In this document: positions 7,084 through 16,416 of the stretch, piece by piece | Layout of the letters: each line of letters opens with the position of its first letter | How positions within the stretch are numbered: the first letter of the stretch is position 1 | Assembly: GCA_030429175.1 (NCBI GenBank) | Contig: JAUIDD010000005.1 | Location: 52,861-116,860 of the forward strand | Length of the DNA stretch: 64,000 nucleotides | Source: Gammaproteobacteria bacterium | GTDB lineage: Bacteria; Pseudomonadota; Gammaproteobacteria; Coxiellales; Coxiellaceae | Direction: 5' to 3' | Position numbers and translations under genes: made by a program | Notes under the pieces: generated by a model | Seen by the model: only the letters and a program-made list of their open reading frames with translations | Database searches by the model: none | What the model was told of the DNA's origin: nothing

Positions 7084-9888
7084 ATGCGTAAAGTAGTAGA
7101 TTTATTTAGTATTGTAAAAAGCACGATATCAGCAGTAGACAACACTGCAACACCTAAAGAAGAACAAAAAAAAATTGACATACCATTTGAAGAAATACTT
7201 AGAATAATTTCTAGCTCGATTGTATTCCCTAAAAATCCAGTCTCAGGCGAACTCCTTGAAAGCTTTTCGAATGAAATTTGCAGCAGAGACGACTCTATCG
7301 ATGATTGCCAGAAACGTTTAGATCAAGCTATTTTCAATCAAGACAGAAGCAGTGCCAATCTAAAAAAGATTTATGAGTGTTGGACAGACATACTCTTACG
7401 CTATTTTACAGCAAAAAAACAGAAACAACCCTTTTCAATTGTTCACATAAGCAAAATGGTGTCCCAGCATATGCTGATACATGAATTATTATACAACGAA
7501 TACATATCCTATATACTTGTACACCAACATCTACTTATAGACACGCTACGCTGCATGCTACATTGCACAGTGCAGCATACAAAATATTTTTCTATTGCGA
7601 TACAGATAAAACAATTAAATAAATTAGACCCACAACAACAAGCCAAAGCCATAGCTGATCTCACCTTATGGAACAGTCATATATTACGCACCTATTATGC
7701 TGCTGAAGAACATTATATACTCTTACCCTACGAAATTAGAAATTCCTTCTTCAATAAACTTTTTCAATCAATTCGGTCATTCACGACTGCATGGCAATCA
7801 CACAAACTTCATAAGTCGATTACTCATCAAATAGAGTTTCAATATGAAATGCCACTCACATCGATACGCATATATCTTCAGCATTACCAAAGTCCTGAGC
7901 TCAGTGACAAACCTCTTGCTAGAAGATCAATATGCACCCAAATTATTTCTATATTAGAAATTTATGAATGCAACTTCACTTTATGCATAAAAGCACCGCA
8001 GCCGATCAGAGATTTTTATGGCATCTTGTGGATGCGGCTATCGCCACCTACACTGAATAAAAAGATCATATCTGTAAGCCAGCAAGCACTTAAAGTCATA
8101 AAACAAATTAATACCACCCAAGACATCTCTCGAGATGTTCAAATTATAACAGGCATTATCGAAGCGCTATCACCTAAAAAAATCGTTAAGAAAGCACCTA
8201 AAAAACAAAAAAATCAAACCACATCCAAACAAGCAAACATAATTAAGCCACCAAGCAAACCCATTAAAACAAAACCAATAAAACCAATAAAAGCTGACAA
8301 ATCGCCACTCTTGGCCACAACAACTACCATTGCCAACATACCAAAACCACCTGAAATCAATATTCAAGACTACATTAACGAGATCGAAGTGGCTTTAAGC
8401 TATTTTAAGAGTCTTTCTTTGAGCCAAGATAAGCAAAAAGAATTAATTAACTTTACTATTACTCATAGTGAAGCGCGCAAATTGCTTGGCATATTTTTAA
8501 CGAAAGAGCATCTCAACTATAATGCTGAAGACACCTCTCGAGAGAAAATGACGCAGCTATTTACTTTTGCGCTACTTGATTTCTTTAATCAATTTTTTAA
8601 GTCATGCATAACCTTTACAGGAACATATCCTGCGATATATGAAGTCAGCTTCGAAACACTTAACACCAGGTGTCGCAAGCTACCACGTCAAGATGACATG
8701 ATTACTTACTTAAAAGCTGAACTTGAAAAAGCTGGCGTTCATAACGAAAAATTAAAAAAATATAAAGCGCCACACATCAAATCCAAAAAGAAATCAACAT
8801 CAACTGAAACACACATTACAACAACCTATTATGATTTATTTAGTCATCAGCACTGTATGACACATGCGCCAAAATTTTTAGCGACTCACACAGCATTATT
8901 TCATCTATTCGAAACTTTACTCAAAGCAAATAAAAACATCCACATCTTCATTAAAGGTGGTCTCGCATCTCAATCATTATTTTTATTACATGCATCCAAG
9001 CAGGAGCATATTGAAAAAAATCCTTGTGATATAGACCTTGAAGTACATGGTGCATCACGTGAAGAATTTTTAGCTATTGCGTTCAAATATAATTTACATA
9101 TGTATGGTCTTGGCGCATCACCTTTTATCGAAAACCTATGCCAAATACCTACTTTTAAAATACCAGAAATTGAACACACATTTGATATCGATATCACCTG
9201 CAGGTCACATAAAAACATTACCTTTGAAGAAACACTAAGTGACTTTGTTCATAATGATATACTGTGCCTGCTATCTTCATTACCTGAGATTAAGTTTGTC
9301 TATCTCACTCAAGCAGCACAATCTTATTATCGACTTACTCAAAAAACTTTATTACCTTCGGCACCAACCTTTACTAAAACCTTCGAGCAAGATAAGGCTC
9401 GCATCTTACGCGCCATGCATGCAATAACTGCACATGATTTTCAACTCACCATCGACCTTAAAGACATTAAAGTACTCACACATCAATTATTTGAGTTTCA
9501 ATCTGCGCACTCAAATGACTTACAGTTATTCCTACGCAAAATTAAACAATATACTTTTCATAATCAATCATCAGCCATACAGCTATGGCATCTCGTCAGA
9601 GAATTTGGTTTTTTTAGTAAGCTGACCGGCATACCTGAAAAAAATATTGCTACAATTAACCCAAGCTGGTACGAGCTCAAAGTGAACACATATATTATCC
9701 AACCTATACTTGAGGCACCACGCTCAATGACTGGAGATGCACTTCTTCTAGCATGTAAAAATATTTGGAGAACCTTTATGGAAGAGTCCTATAACTACCA
9801 AAAACTATTCTATCCGCAACAACAGTATTATATGTATCCACTGACCCAGTTTCTTAATCACAAACATCACACAGTTGAGCATAACTAA
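7084..9888 (+). CDS. Large protein with a divergent CCA-adding/poly(A)-polymerase-like nucleotidyltransferase module
   Basis: 934 residues, start chosen at the ATG at 7084 because TAGGAG lies seven bases upstream. The first ~360 residues are helical with no recognised family. A Lys/Pro-rich low-complexity linker spans about 360-420. From about 620 a pol-beta-type head is readable: HIFIKGGLASQSLF (GG at about 625), then PCDIDLEVHGASREEF (Asp-x-Asp at about 649/651) and FDIDIT (third acidic site near 701). A neck-like stretch DKARILRAMHAITAHDF at about 770-786 mimics the RILRA...F segment of class II tRNA nucleotidyltransferases and poly(A) polymerases. The usual Arg after GG and the RRD motif are changed. 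Transfer of nucleotides to RNA, or a host-directed derivative, is inference. Confidence 0.8.
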   Translation: MRKVVDLFSIVKSTISAVDNTATPKEEQKKIDIPFEEILRIISSSIVFPKNPVSGELLESFSNEICSRDDSIDDCQKRLDQAIFNQDRSSANLKKIYECWTDILLRYFTAKKQKQPFSIVHISKMVSQHMLIHELLYNEYISYILVHQHLLIDTLRCMLHCTVQHTKYFSIAIQIKQLNKLDPQQQAKAIADLTLWNSHILRTYYAAEEHYILLPYEIRNSFFNKLFQSIRSFTTAWQSHKLHKSITHQIEFQYEMPLTSIRIYLQHYQSPELSDKPLARRSICTQIISILEIYECNFTLCIKAPQPIRDFYGILWMRLSPPTLNKKIISVSQQALKVIKQINTTQDISRDVQIITGIIEALSPKKIVKKAPKKQKNQTTSKQANIIKPPSKPIKTKPIKPIKADKSPLLATTTTIANIPKPPEINIQDYINEIEVALSYFKSLSLSQDKQKELINFTITHSEARKLLGIFLTKEHLNYNAEDTSREKMTQLFTFALLDFFNQFFKSCITFTGTYPAIYEVSFETLNTRCRKLPRQDDMITYLKAELEKAGVHNEKLKKYKAPHIKSKKKSTSTETHITTTYYDLFSHQHCMTHAPKFLATHTALFHLFETLLKANKNIHIFIKGGLASQSLFLLHASKQEHIEKNPCDIDLEVHGASREEFLAIAFKYNLHMYGLGASPFIENLCQIPTFKIPEIEHTFDIDITCRSHKNITFEETLSDFVHNDILCLLSSLPEIKFVYLTQAAQSYYRLTQKTLLPSAPTFTKTFEQDKARILRAMHAITAHDFQLTIDLKDIKVLTHQLFEFQSAHSNDLQLFLRKIKQYTFHNQSSAIQLWHLVREFGFFSKLTGIPEKNIATINPSWYELKVNTYIIQPILEAPRSMTGDALLLACKNIWRTFMEESYNYQKLFYPQQQYYMYPLTQFLNHKHHTVEHN

Positions 9889-9962
9889 CAATTGAATAAA
9901 TATGGCAGACTCTACCCGTTTTTTCATTGACACGAACAAAATACACTTCTAATATCATACAG

Positions 9963-10679
9963 ATGAACATCTTAATACTCAGCGCTTTTCCACAAGAACA
10001 AAACTACTATAGTAAACATTTTGAATTTGAAACAGAAATTAAAATTGGCTTTATCAAAGTAACCCGCTGTCAGTTGGGCAAAAGAACATTGCATTTTGCA
10101 ACGACTGGCATGGGAACAATTAACGCGGCAGTTGTCGTTACCACACTAGCAGCACAACTTAAACCCAGTGTAATATTTTTTTCAGGAACAGCCGGTGGTA
10201 TTGATCCACACCTAAAAATCGGGGATGTCGTAATGGCCACGCAAACATTCGATGCCGACATGTTTACTTTACACGATAAAGTCATTGGTACGCCATTTGA
10301 ACCAGCACTGATAAATCCAAACAACCTGCTCACAACGCCGCGTTTTTTCAAAAGTAATATGCAGCTAGAGATTAATAATAATCATAATAATAGTTTTTCT
10401 ATTTTTAGAGGCACTATTGCAACAAGCAACCACTTCCCTACGCCGCAATTTTTATTTGAGCAACTTAAACAGCATAATGCACTAGCGATTGATATGGAAA
10501 GCGCTGCGATCTATCAATATGCATGGCTCTCAAACATACCCTGCTTAGCCATAAGAGGCATAAGCAATATTATTGATAACAACGGTAATGACGAGAATAT
10601 TGCACAGTCCGATATCTCTGCTGCCGATCATGCTGCAGCACTTTTAATATCTATTCTCGATATGTGTTGCATCAAGTAA
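9963..10679 (+). CDS. 5'-methylthioadenosine/S-adenosylhomocysteine nucleosidase-like protein (PNP/UDP family)
   Basis: 238 residues with the nucleoside-phosphorylase/nucleosidase fold: NILILSAFPQEQNYYS at the start, then ATTGMGTINAAVVVTTLAAQLKP, VIFFSGTAGGIDPHLKIGDVV, FDADMFTL and AIDMESAAIYQYAWLSNIPCLAIRG. The EMES-type ribose-binding MES motif is intact. The catalytic Asp that follows Ile-Ser in bacterial MTAN (ISD) is Asn here (RGISNII), as in futalosine-hydrolase-like members. Substrate is therefore uncertain: MTA/SAH cleavage, futalosine hydrolysis or another purine nucleoside. The ATG at 9963 starts the conserved first strand. The 3' end overlaps the convergent gene at 10644-11171 by 36 bases. 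Confidence 0.82.
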   Translation: MNILILSAFPQEQNYYSKHFEFETEIKIGFIKVTRCQLGKRTLHFATTGMGTINAAVVVTTLAAQLKPSVIFFSGTAGGIDPHLKIGDVVMATQTFDADMFTLHDKVIGTPFEPALINPNNLLTTPRFFKSNMQLEINNNHNNSFSIFRGTIATSNHFPTPQFLFEQLKQHNALAIDMESAAIYQYAWLSNIPCLAIRGISNIIDNNGNDENIAQSDISAADHAAALLISILDMCCIK

Positions 10680-11171
10680 AGGTAGTGTACCTTCAGCAAA
10701 AACAGCAATTTCAGAACCATAACAAAATTTAAGTAATTCCATTGGTGATACCGCAAGACGATGAGGTTGATTACCCACATAACAAAATACTTCTTCTCTG
10801 GGTTTCAAAAATAACTCGCAATCTAATAATATTTTATTTGGCCTAACACCAATTGGTGCCACATCACCAGCTTGGGAAGGTTGATCAAAAAAATCTTGAG
10901 CCATCTCTTGAGAAAGCTTAGTGATACTACCGGGCTCTTTACCAAAATATTTTTTCAATAACTTCATATCTACTGTGCGATGCTTTTTATGTACCAGCAT
11001 AGCGTGCTTCATTGATGACTCAGTTTCGTATCTCAAGAGATAGCTTGATAACTGCAACTCCTGCGGACAATCACTGATATGCTGCAGCCTATCTGTGAGC
11101 TTATATGTTTCAACCATTTTACGTAAAACATGGCACTTACCTTGAGGACAAAATAACCGAAGGGCTTTCAT
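10644..11171 (-). CDS. YbaK/EbsC-like aminoacyl-tRNA deacylase domain protein
   Basis: 175 residues. The C-terminal two-thirds fits the YbaK/ProX editing fold: KHAMLVHKKHRTVDMKLL, LSQEMAQDFFDQPSQAGDVAPIG with the family's conserved G-x-V-x-P-x-G, ILLDCELFLKPREEVFCYVG and HRLAVSPMELLKF, matching the v.D..l...v....G....l.is..dL pattern. Members hydrolyse misacylated tRNAs such as Cys-tRNA(Pro). The lysine expected after the first strand is plausible (KHAM) but unproven. AGGAG precedes the ATG at 11171 by eight bases; an ATG nine bases upstream overlaps that site. The assignment is pattern-based; no close homologue is known to me. Confidence 0.6.
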   Translation of the reverse strand: MKALRLFCPQGKCHVLRKMVETYKLTDRLQHISDCPQELQLSSYLLRYETESSMKHAMLVHKKHRTVDMKLLKKYFGKEPGSITKLSQEMAQDFFDQPSQAGDVAPIGVRPNKILLDCELFLKPREEVFCYVGNQPHRLAVSPMELLKFCYGSEIAVFAEGTLPLLDATHIENRY

Positions 11172-11297
11172 ATAGAACATCTCCTAAAAATTTTAATTAT
11201 AACCACTAAAGTTATTAAATCAACACAGTGAGAAGACCTTTATGTGAAAGCCAGTTTCCTCATAAAACCATATTTTCTTAATTTTGTGGGCTAGACA

Positions 11298-12032
11298 TTA
11301 CAATAAACTGCAACCTAGTAATGCTTGCTCTTCAGAAGTAACACTTGATGACGGCGCTTTGAATAGTGACTGGGAGCCTGAAGAAGGCAAAGATAATGCT
11401 TGCCGCAGCGACTGCTCATATTGCTCAATCAAACGATCAGCCATCAGACTAACAATACGATCCATCTCATCACGACGTACCTCAAAAGAATTTTCCAAAC
11501 AGTGTGGCGCGACTTGGCTCCAAATAACACATTTATCGGCAGCACTTAAATAAAAAGTCTCAACCAAACGAGTTTGAGACAAATTATGCTTACCGCTTTT
11601 ACCCAATACATAAGGGCCTTCTTCTTCAATGCTATAAGCACAATGTGCATGTATAAAATCATCCTCAAGTAGCAAAAAGAAAGGACCATCATGATCTAGA
11701 CTATAATGACTTTTTTGGATAGTAATAGAGTACTGCAGTATCTGACGTAACTTCTTAAGATAATCCTTAACAACAAATTGATAGTGAGCCGATATTTGCT
11801 TTTGTAATAGCGGTATCAGCCTTTCGTCTATTACTGTTGCTTGCTCGTTTACATATGACTCACCGCAAGCATGTTGAGAACCCTCCGGCAAACACAATTG
11901 CAAGGCTGCTATCGGATAAGCATCACCGTTTTTTCGCTGCTTACTCTCACACTCAAACTCTTCTTGACTTGAGACGGCACGCAAAACCAAATTTTTACTC
12001 ACTAGCGCAAGCAGCTCTTTTGGATTTAACAT
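11298..12032 (-). CDS. Hypothetical protein, translationally coupled to the upstream membrane-protein gene
   Basis: 244 residues, soluble, mixed alpha/beta by composition, no recognised domain. Contains an acidic aromatic stretch (GPFFLLLEDDFIHAHCAYSIEEEGPYVL) and a serine-rich C-terminal tail. Its ATG overlaps the stop of the gene at 12032-12550 as TGATG, so the two are coupled and probably act together. The accessory setting and Ser-rich tail resemble other putative effectors here, but a function cannot be assigned. Confidence 0.65.
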   Translation of the reverse strand: MLNPKELLALVSKNLVLRAVSSQEEFECESKQRKNGDAYPIAALQLCLPEGSQHACGESYVNEQATVIDERLIPLLQKQISAHYQFVVKDYLKKLRQILQYSITIQKSHYSLDHDGPFFLLLEDDFIHAHCAYSIEEEGPYVLGKSGKHNLSQTRLVETFYLSAADKCVIWSQVAPHCLENSFEVRRDEMDRIVSLMADRLIEQYEQSLRQALSLPSSGSQSLFKAPSSSVTSEEQALLGCSLL

Positions 12033-12550
12033 CAGCCTTCCAACAATACCGTTCGAAGCTCATCGTCTGAGTCATCATTCGCTTTTGAGGTTTCAACTGT
12101 TGCCGTACTGCCTTGTAGCTCAGGCGACCAGATATCCGATTTTATTGGCTGTTTTGTGGCATCTGAAGTACAACGATTACCAACACAATATAAAATCGCT
12201 AAAAATAATAATGATGCCGCAACAATCGCAAAAATCATTAACGCCTTGCTCGTTTCCTCATCTTGTGAGCGACAGAACTCTGTCACAAATTGATCCCACA
12301 TCGCAGTTGCATTACTCACATGCAAAACACCTGCATAACTCTTCCCGGGTGTTAATGGTGGTGCACTACCTGAATTACACAAATATAATAGCTCTTTAAA
12401 CTGATCAGCATCACAACCTTGCGCTACTGTTAAGTTAAACGCTTCTGCCGCGCGATTTACATCATCTTCAGATGGCATTGAATGTGTACCCTTCGTAATA
12501 CATCCAACTAACACACGCATTGCATTTAAAAGTCCGTAAGCCATTTGCAA
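12032..12550 (-). CDS. Hypothetical single-pass membrane protein
   Basis: 172 residues. The first ~105 residues are polar with several cysteines (GCITKG, AQGCDADQ, LYLCNSG), then one strong membrane helix (ALMIFAIVAASLLFLAILYC) at about 110-130 and a C-terminal acidic tail ending SDDELRTVLLEG. A weak hydrophobic start could allow an N-out topology. First gene of a coupled pair with 11298-12032 (TGATG overlap). GGAGAATTGC precedes the start. No family recognised. Confidence 0.6.
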   Translation of the reverse strand: MQMAYGLLNAMRVLVGCITKGTHSMPSEDDVNRAAEAFNLTVAQGCDADQFKELLYLCNSGSAPPLTPGKSYAGVLHVSNATAMWDQFVTEFCRSQDEETSKALMIFAIVAASLLFLAILYCVGNRCTSDATKQPIKSDIWSPELQGSTATVETSKANDDSDDELRTVLLEG

Positions 12551-12742
12551 TTCTCCTATTCGTTAATCCCATCGCAGTATAATCTTTTTTACTCTCAATG
12601 CAAAATAACCATAACAGCATGCCTGGCCATTACCACTTGAATGTATCTTTTAACTACAGTATACTGCACTTGCAATGTTAGAACAGATAAAGCTAGATTA
12701 GCGTAATAATTTTCTTCAGTTAAATTAAATTAGGTGAATATC

Positions 12743-13843
12743 ATGACACAGGAAGTAGTTAGTCTTAATCTATTAGACCATTTTGTACCATCAAAGCTTA
12801 AACTTTACTTAAGAACTTTTTTTTATTGGTTGCCTTTTGTAACGTATCCAGACCCACTGGAGTGGGCGATGCGCAAACACATAAATGACTTAAAAAAACA
12901 AGCAACTTACAGCACAACACAGCCACCTCAAACAAAAATTGAGGACCTGCAAACACTTATTTCACAACATAAAGACTCATCATTTAAGACAAAAATTTTA
13001 TCATGGCTAAATTCGTTTAATTTCAGCATGACATCTATCACGCGCGAAAAACCTAAAGTTGTAACCCCTACTAAAAAAATCGATCCAGTAAATCACAAGG
13101 CTATAGAACAGGCAAATACATTTATTACAAGCTATCATTCAATAAAACACACCGCAAATGACAATACAGTTCTAGAAAAAGAACTTCCTCTTCTTGAAAA
13201 TTTTGCGAGTGAAAATCAACAAACAAAAGATCAGCTTTACCGAATAATCAAAGAATTTATATCAACAGAAATAGACAGAACAAAATCCATACTGAGCGCT
13301 ATTAGAGATTGGGCAACTGATAAACAAAAACACCTTAATCAAAGTAATGAACTAAAGTGGCGTCCCTTAGAAGACATCCGTAATCTATGCATTCAAATAC
13401 TCCAGGAAGCATCGCTTAATGCTGAAAAAATGTCAGTCATGATTTCAAGACTCAATAAAAAAATTGAAGAATACACAACTCAAACAGGCACTGAAGATCT
13501 TCAATTCAGTAAGCAGTTACAGCAACTAGAACTACTCTACAAGATTGATGAGATATCATGGCTTCAAACACATGAGCTTCATGAGGAAGATGCATACCTT
13601 AAAGAAGCTCAAGAAGATCAAGCACGCGCTGAAACACGTCTTGATTATAATCTCTGCCCATTGTTAGGCTCTAAACAAACCCCAAGCTGCCAAATATTAG
13701 AAGGAAAAGGGGCTATAACCAGTAGCATAGTAAACTCCAGACAAAGTCCTGGAAGCACACATCTTGCTGCACAAGGCGTGTTTGCTCATGGTGACCACTA
13801 TACCGACTTACAACAAAAACCAGTTACTCCCCCTTCTATTTAG
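12743..13843 (+). CDS. Hypothetical helical protein, possible effector
   Basis: 366 residues, start placed at the ATG at 12743 because TAGGTG lies about seven bases upstream; an in-frame GTG nine bases earlier is inside that site. Composition is Lys/Gln/Glu-rich and helical, with coiled-coil potential in about residues 150-300 (ENFASENQQTKDQLYRII; LNKKIEEYTTQTG; FSKQLQQLELLYKIDEI). The C-terminal 60 residues look disordered. No signal peptide or membrane helix. No family recognised; it sits in an accessory stretch just before the heat-shock gene. Confidence 0.65.
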   Translation: MTQEVVSLNLLDHFVPSKLKLYLRTFFYWLPFVTYPDPLEWAMRKHINDLKKQATYSTTQPPQTKIEDLQTLISQHKDSSFKTKILSWLNSFNFSMTSITREKPKVVTPTKKIDPVNHKAIEQANTFITSYHSIKHTANDNTVLEKELPLLENFASENQQTKDQLYRIIKEFISTEIDRTKSILSAIRDWATDKQKHLNQSNELKWRPLEDIRNLCIQILQEASLNAEKMSVMISRLNKKIEEYTTQTGTEDLQFSKQLQQLELLYKIDEISWLQTHELHEEDAYLKEAQEDQARAETRLDYNLCPLLGSKQTPSCQILEGKGAITSSIVNSRQSPGSTHLAAQGVFAHGDHYTDLQQKPVTPPSI

Positions 13844-13908
13844 AGCTTGAATTTTTTTAGAGTATCCACATATATTCCTTGTGTTCAATACCATTACTGG
13901 AGATTACC

Positions 13909-14352
13909 ATGAGTAGACTAATTCGCCGCAGTAGCTGGCCAAGCCTAGCTACCTTAAAAAGTGATATTAATGAGTTATTTGAGCCATTTTCAGAGTTCAC
14001 AACCTCCGATTCAGGCTTACAAATGTGCGACTGGATACCCAACATCGACATCAAAGAAGATGACAATCAATATATTATTCACGCCGATATCCCCGGCGTC
14101 GACCCAAAAGATATCGATGTGCATATGGAACATAATAGACTAATAATTAAGGGGGTCAAAGAGTCAAAATCTGAAGATAAATCCGATGGTTACGTGCGCG
14201 TCGAACGCTCAAAAGGTAGCTTCTTACGTTATTTTTCATTGCCTAACACTGTTGGCGATGATATCAAGGCTAAAAGCAAAAATGGCGTACTCGAAGTTAC
14301 CATCCCCAAAGCCAATAAAAATATCTCTAAGAAAATTCAAGTAGAAAGCTAA
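13909..14352 (+). CDS. Small heat-shock protein, Hsp20/alpha-crystallin family
   Basis: 147-residue cytosolic holdase. The N-terminal arm (RLIRRSSWPSLATLKSDINELF) is followed by an alpha-crystallin domain: DWIPNIDIKEDDNQYIIHAD, IPGVDPKDIDVHMEHNRLIIKG, ERSKGSFLRYFSLPNTV and the hallmark KNGVLEVTIPK. The C-terminal extension ends KKIQVES with an I-x-V-type motif. TGGAGA precedes the ATG at 13909 by five bases. A strong intrinsic terminator follows at 14378. Closest to class A bacterial Hsp20 proteins found in many Legionellales. Confidence 0.94.
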   Translation: MSRLIRRSSWPSLATLKSDINELFEPFSEFTTSDSGLQMCDWIPNIDIKEDDNQYIIHADIPGVDPKDIDVHMEHNRLIIKGVKESKSEDKSDGYVRVERSKGSFLRYFSLPNTVGDDIKAKSKNGVLEVTIPKANKNISKKIQVES

Positions 14353-14377
14353 TCCACAATCCCTAGACCCTACAAAT

Positions 14378-14416
14378 CCGAGGTACTGATTTTTGTCAGT
14401 GCCTCGGGTTTCTTTT
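14378..14416 (+). terminator. Rho-independent terminator after hsp20
   Basis: Stem CCGAGG-(t)-ACTGA, loop of T and G, then TCAGT-(g)-CCTCGG, followed by a T-rich run (GTTTCTTTT). It lies 25 bases past the hsp20 stop and is close to the 3' end of the convergent gene at 14446. Confidence 0.85.
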
Positions 14417-14445
14417 GACTGGAATCATGACCACACTACTACCAC

Positions 14446-16224
14446 TCAAACAGAAACAGTTAACTTACAAGAGCTAGATTTTGTTTCGTGCTCTGGAACA
14501 CTTCTCTGTTTAAAAAACATAAATTGACTCTTACTGCAACTTTGGTTTCTGTTTGATTTAAGCTTTTTGATTTCAGTCTTTTTTAAATTCACAATTGCAC
14601 TATCGTTAAGGGTATGCGTACTTTCCAAGTTTTTAAAATTTTTAAGATCAACATAATTCTTAAAAAGAAATTTATATTTTTTTATCTTTGCTGTGGCTTT
14701 AGAACACACCTCTTTAATAGCATCACAAGTAAGCAATAATTGAACTAGAACTAACCATAAAGGTATTACAATAAATATAATAAGCAATGATTTGGGAATA
14801 TTTTTGGGTGAGGTTTTAATTTCGTCAATACAGTCACCAATAACTCTTTTCATATTCTGAGGTATTGACACAAAGACTCCCGTTACATTACCAAAATCAC
14901 ATCTTGCATCCTCCGTTAATTCCTTTCTTATTCTTTCTAATTGTTTAAATCTGCTGATTTTATAAGGGAGAGATTCGATATATTGCTTTTTTTGCTGTAT
15001 TAATTTTAGAGACTTAAAAATAGGATCATTTGCAGAATAGGCAGCCTTTTCAGCCATGAATTGATCAAGAAATTGTAACCGCCCACCAAGCTCAGTGCGC
15101 TCAACCCAGCATGTTTTCGTATCTAATCCTGGTATATGAATAATTGTGCCTGATTTCACTGTGTAATCTAATGAAAACTGATTATCAATAGTAACATAAC
15201 CATTATCATATAAAAAAGCAGTAATATATGGCTTGATATTTTTTAAAAAGTGTTCTCTGCTGTGCACCAGTATATCAGTTTCGTTAAAATCTAGAAGCAT
15301 ATCAAGAGGTATATTGCATGGTTGTTTATTTACCCTTCTTGCAATTAAATCTAACTTAGGTTGTAGTGCAGCTGCTAGCTCTGAGTAATGGTTTAGTGAA
15401 ATTTTTTGTGTTTTTATATCGCGCCATTTTTCTATTTGCGAGTAAACACTTTCACATAACGAAAAGGAAATAGCATTTATAATAACATCAGTTGTATAGT
15501 AACCGGAAAATTCATTACATAAAACATCCATAATTTCATTTTGATATTTTTCTAGTATATCCTCCTTATGTATATCACGATTTTTAGATACTTCAATGGG
15601 TGCAAGACCTAAAATACGTGCCATCTCAAAAAATGCTGCTCTAACATGGATAGACATAATATGGCGATACCCTTTGAGCTGTAGCCATTCCTCGGCAATT
15701 TGAACAATAATATTCTTCCTTGTAAGAGCAAGCCAATACTCAATTGAATCTAGTTGCTTTAATTCACTTTCAATATCACTAATACTGATATACATGCCTG
15801 GAGCACAAGCTGAAAATTGATCAATCATTTTATTATAAATTGAAACCTTTTCCTGAAACGGTTTCGGTCCATGCTTCAAAAAATGTAAAATATTTTCAAA
15901 GTATTTTTTAAGCTCTGCATATCGTTCAGCCGTAAAACTACTTCCCAGTGCTTTGTTATTAAAATTTTCGTTGTAGCGAGAAAATGCTCTATTTAGGTCT
16001 GAGACAGGCATGGTGCTATGTTCCTTACCCCAGTTTAGCAACGCATTCATTGTAAAAGCATATTGATTATGAAAATCATCAACGGGCGCTCGTGGTAGTA
16101 TTGTGGGATAATTATAAACAGGAGACGTGTTTCCACATATGCCTAGATACTCTATTTTAATATCACTAGATTGCTCAATATACTTAGTATATACCATCTC
16201 AGGATTTGGCATTAAGCTTGACAT
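14446..16224 (-). CDS. Large hypothetical protein with C-terminal membrane segment, possible effector
   Basis: 592 residues, no recognised domain. Mostly helical and soluble up to about 475, then one strong membrane helix (SLLIIFIVIPLWLVLVQLLL, about 480-500), followed by a Lys/Ser-rich cytoplasmic-type tail. A single C-proximal helix with a basic tail is typical of proteins inserted into target membranes, but that is inference. A perfect 18-bp palindrome (16352-16369) lies about 130 bases upstream of its ATG, and the small LuxR-type gene (16417-16740) lies just beyond it on the same strand, so regulation by that protein is likely. Confidence 0.7.
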   Translation of the reverse strand: MSSLMPNPEMVYTKYIEQSSDIKIEYLGICGNTSPVYNYPTILPRAPVDDFHNQYAFTMNALLNWGKEHSTMPVSDLNRAFSRYNENFNNKALGSSFTAERYAELKKYFENILHFLKHGPKPFQEKVSIYNKMIDQFSACAPGMYISISDIESELKQLDSIEYWLALTRKNIIVQIAEEWLQLKGYRHIMSIHVRAAFFEMARILGLAPIEVSKNRDIHKEDILEKYQNEIMDVLCNEFSGYYTTDVIINAISFSLCESVYSQIEKWRDIKTQKISLNHYSELAAALQPKLDLIARRVNKQPCNIPLDMLLDFNETDILVHSREHFLKNIKPYITAFLYDNGYVTIDNQFSLDYTVKSGTIIHIPGLDTKTCWVERTELGGRLQFLDQFMAEKAAYSANDPIFKSLKLIQQKKQYIESLPYKISRFKQLERIRKELTEDARCDFGNVTGVFVSIPQNMKRVIGDCIDEIKTSPKNIPKSLLIIFIVIPLWLVLVQLLLTCDAIKEVCSKATAKIKKYKFLFKNYVDLKNFKNLESTHTLNDSAIVNLKKTEIKKLKSNRNQSCSKSQFMFFKQRSVPEHETKSSSCKLTVSV

Positions 16225-16351
16225 AAGCTACTCCGTTTTTCAGATGATTTTAAATAATTTTGGCAATATTTAGTAGACAAGTCAATTAGAAAATTGACAA
16301 AACAAAAGCTTTCACTGGTTTTTTAAAAAGTTTAGATTTACTTATTAGTAG

Positions 16352-16369
16352 AAAATACTATAGTATTTT
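16352..16369. promoter_or_regulatory. Palindromic operator-like site, perfect copy
   Basis: AAAATACTATAGTATTTT is a perfect 18-bp inverted repeat centred on CTATAG. It lies between the HTH gene (16417-16740) and the start of the large gene at 14446-16224 (128 bases from the ATG). The same sequence family recurs at 24233, 29407, 32832 and 37901, always in accessory-gene upstream regions. Confidence 0.7.
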
Positions 16370-16416
16370 TTGTATTATACGATTCAGAGCTCGAAATTTT
16401 TCGATTTTAAAAAATG

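Noticed and set aside
12655..12669. ACAGTATACTG upstream of 12743 as a further operator copy
   Set aside because: Palindromic but with a GTATAC rather than CTATAG centre and different arms; too short to count.
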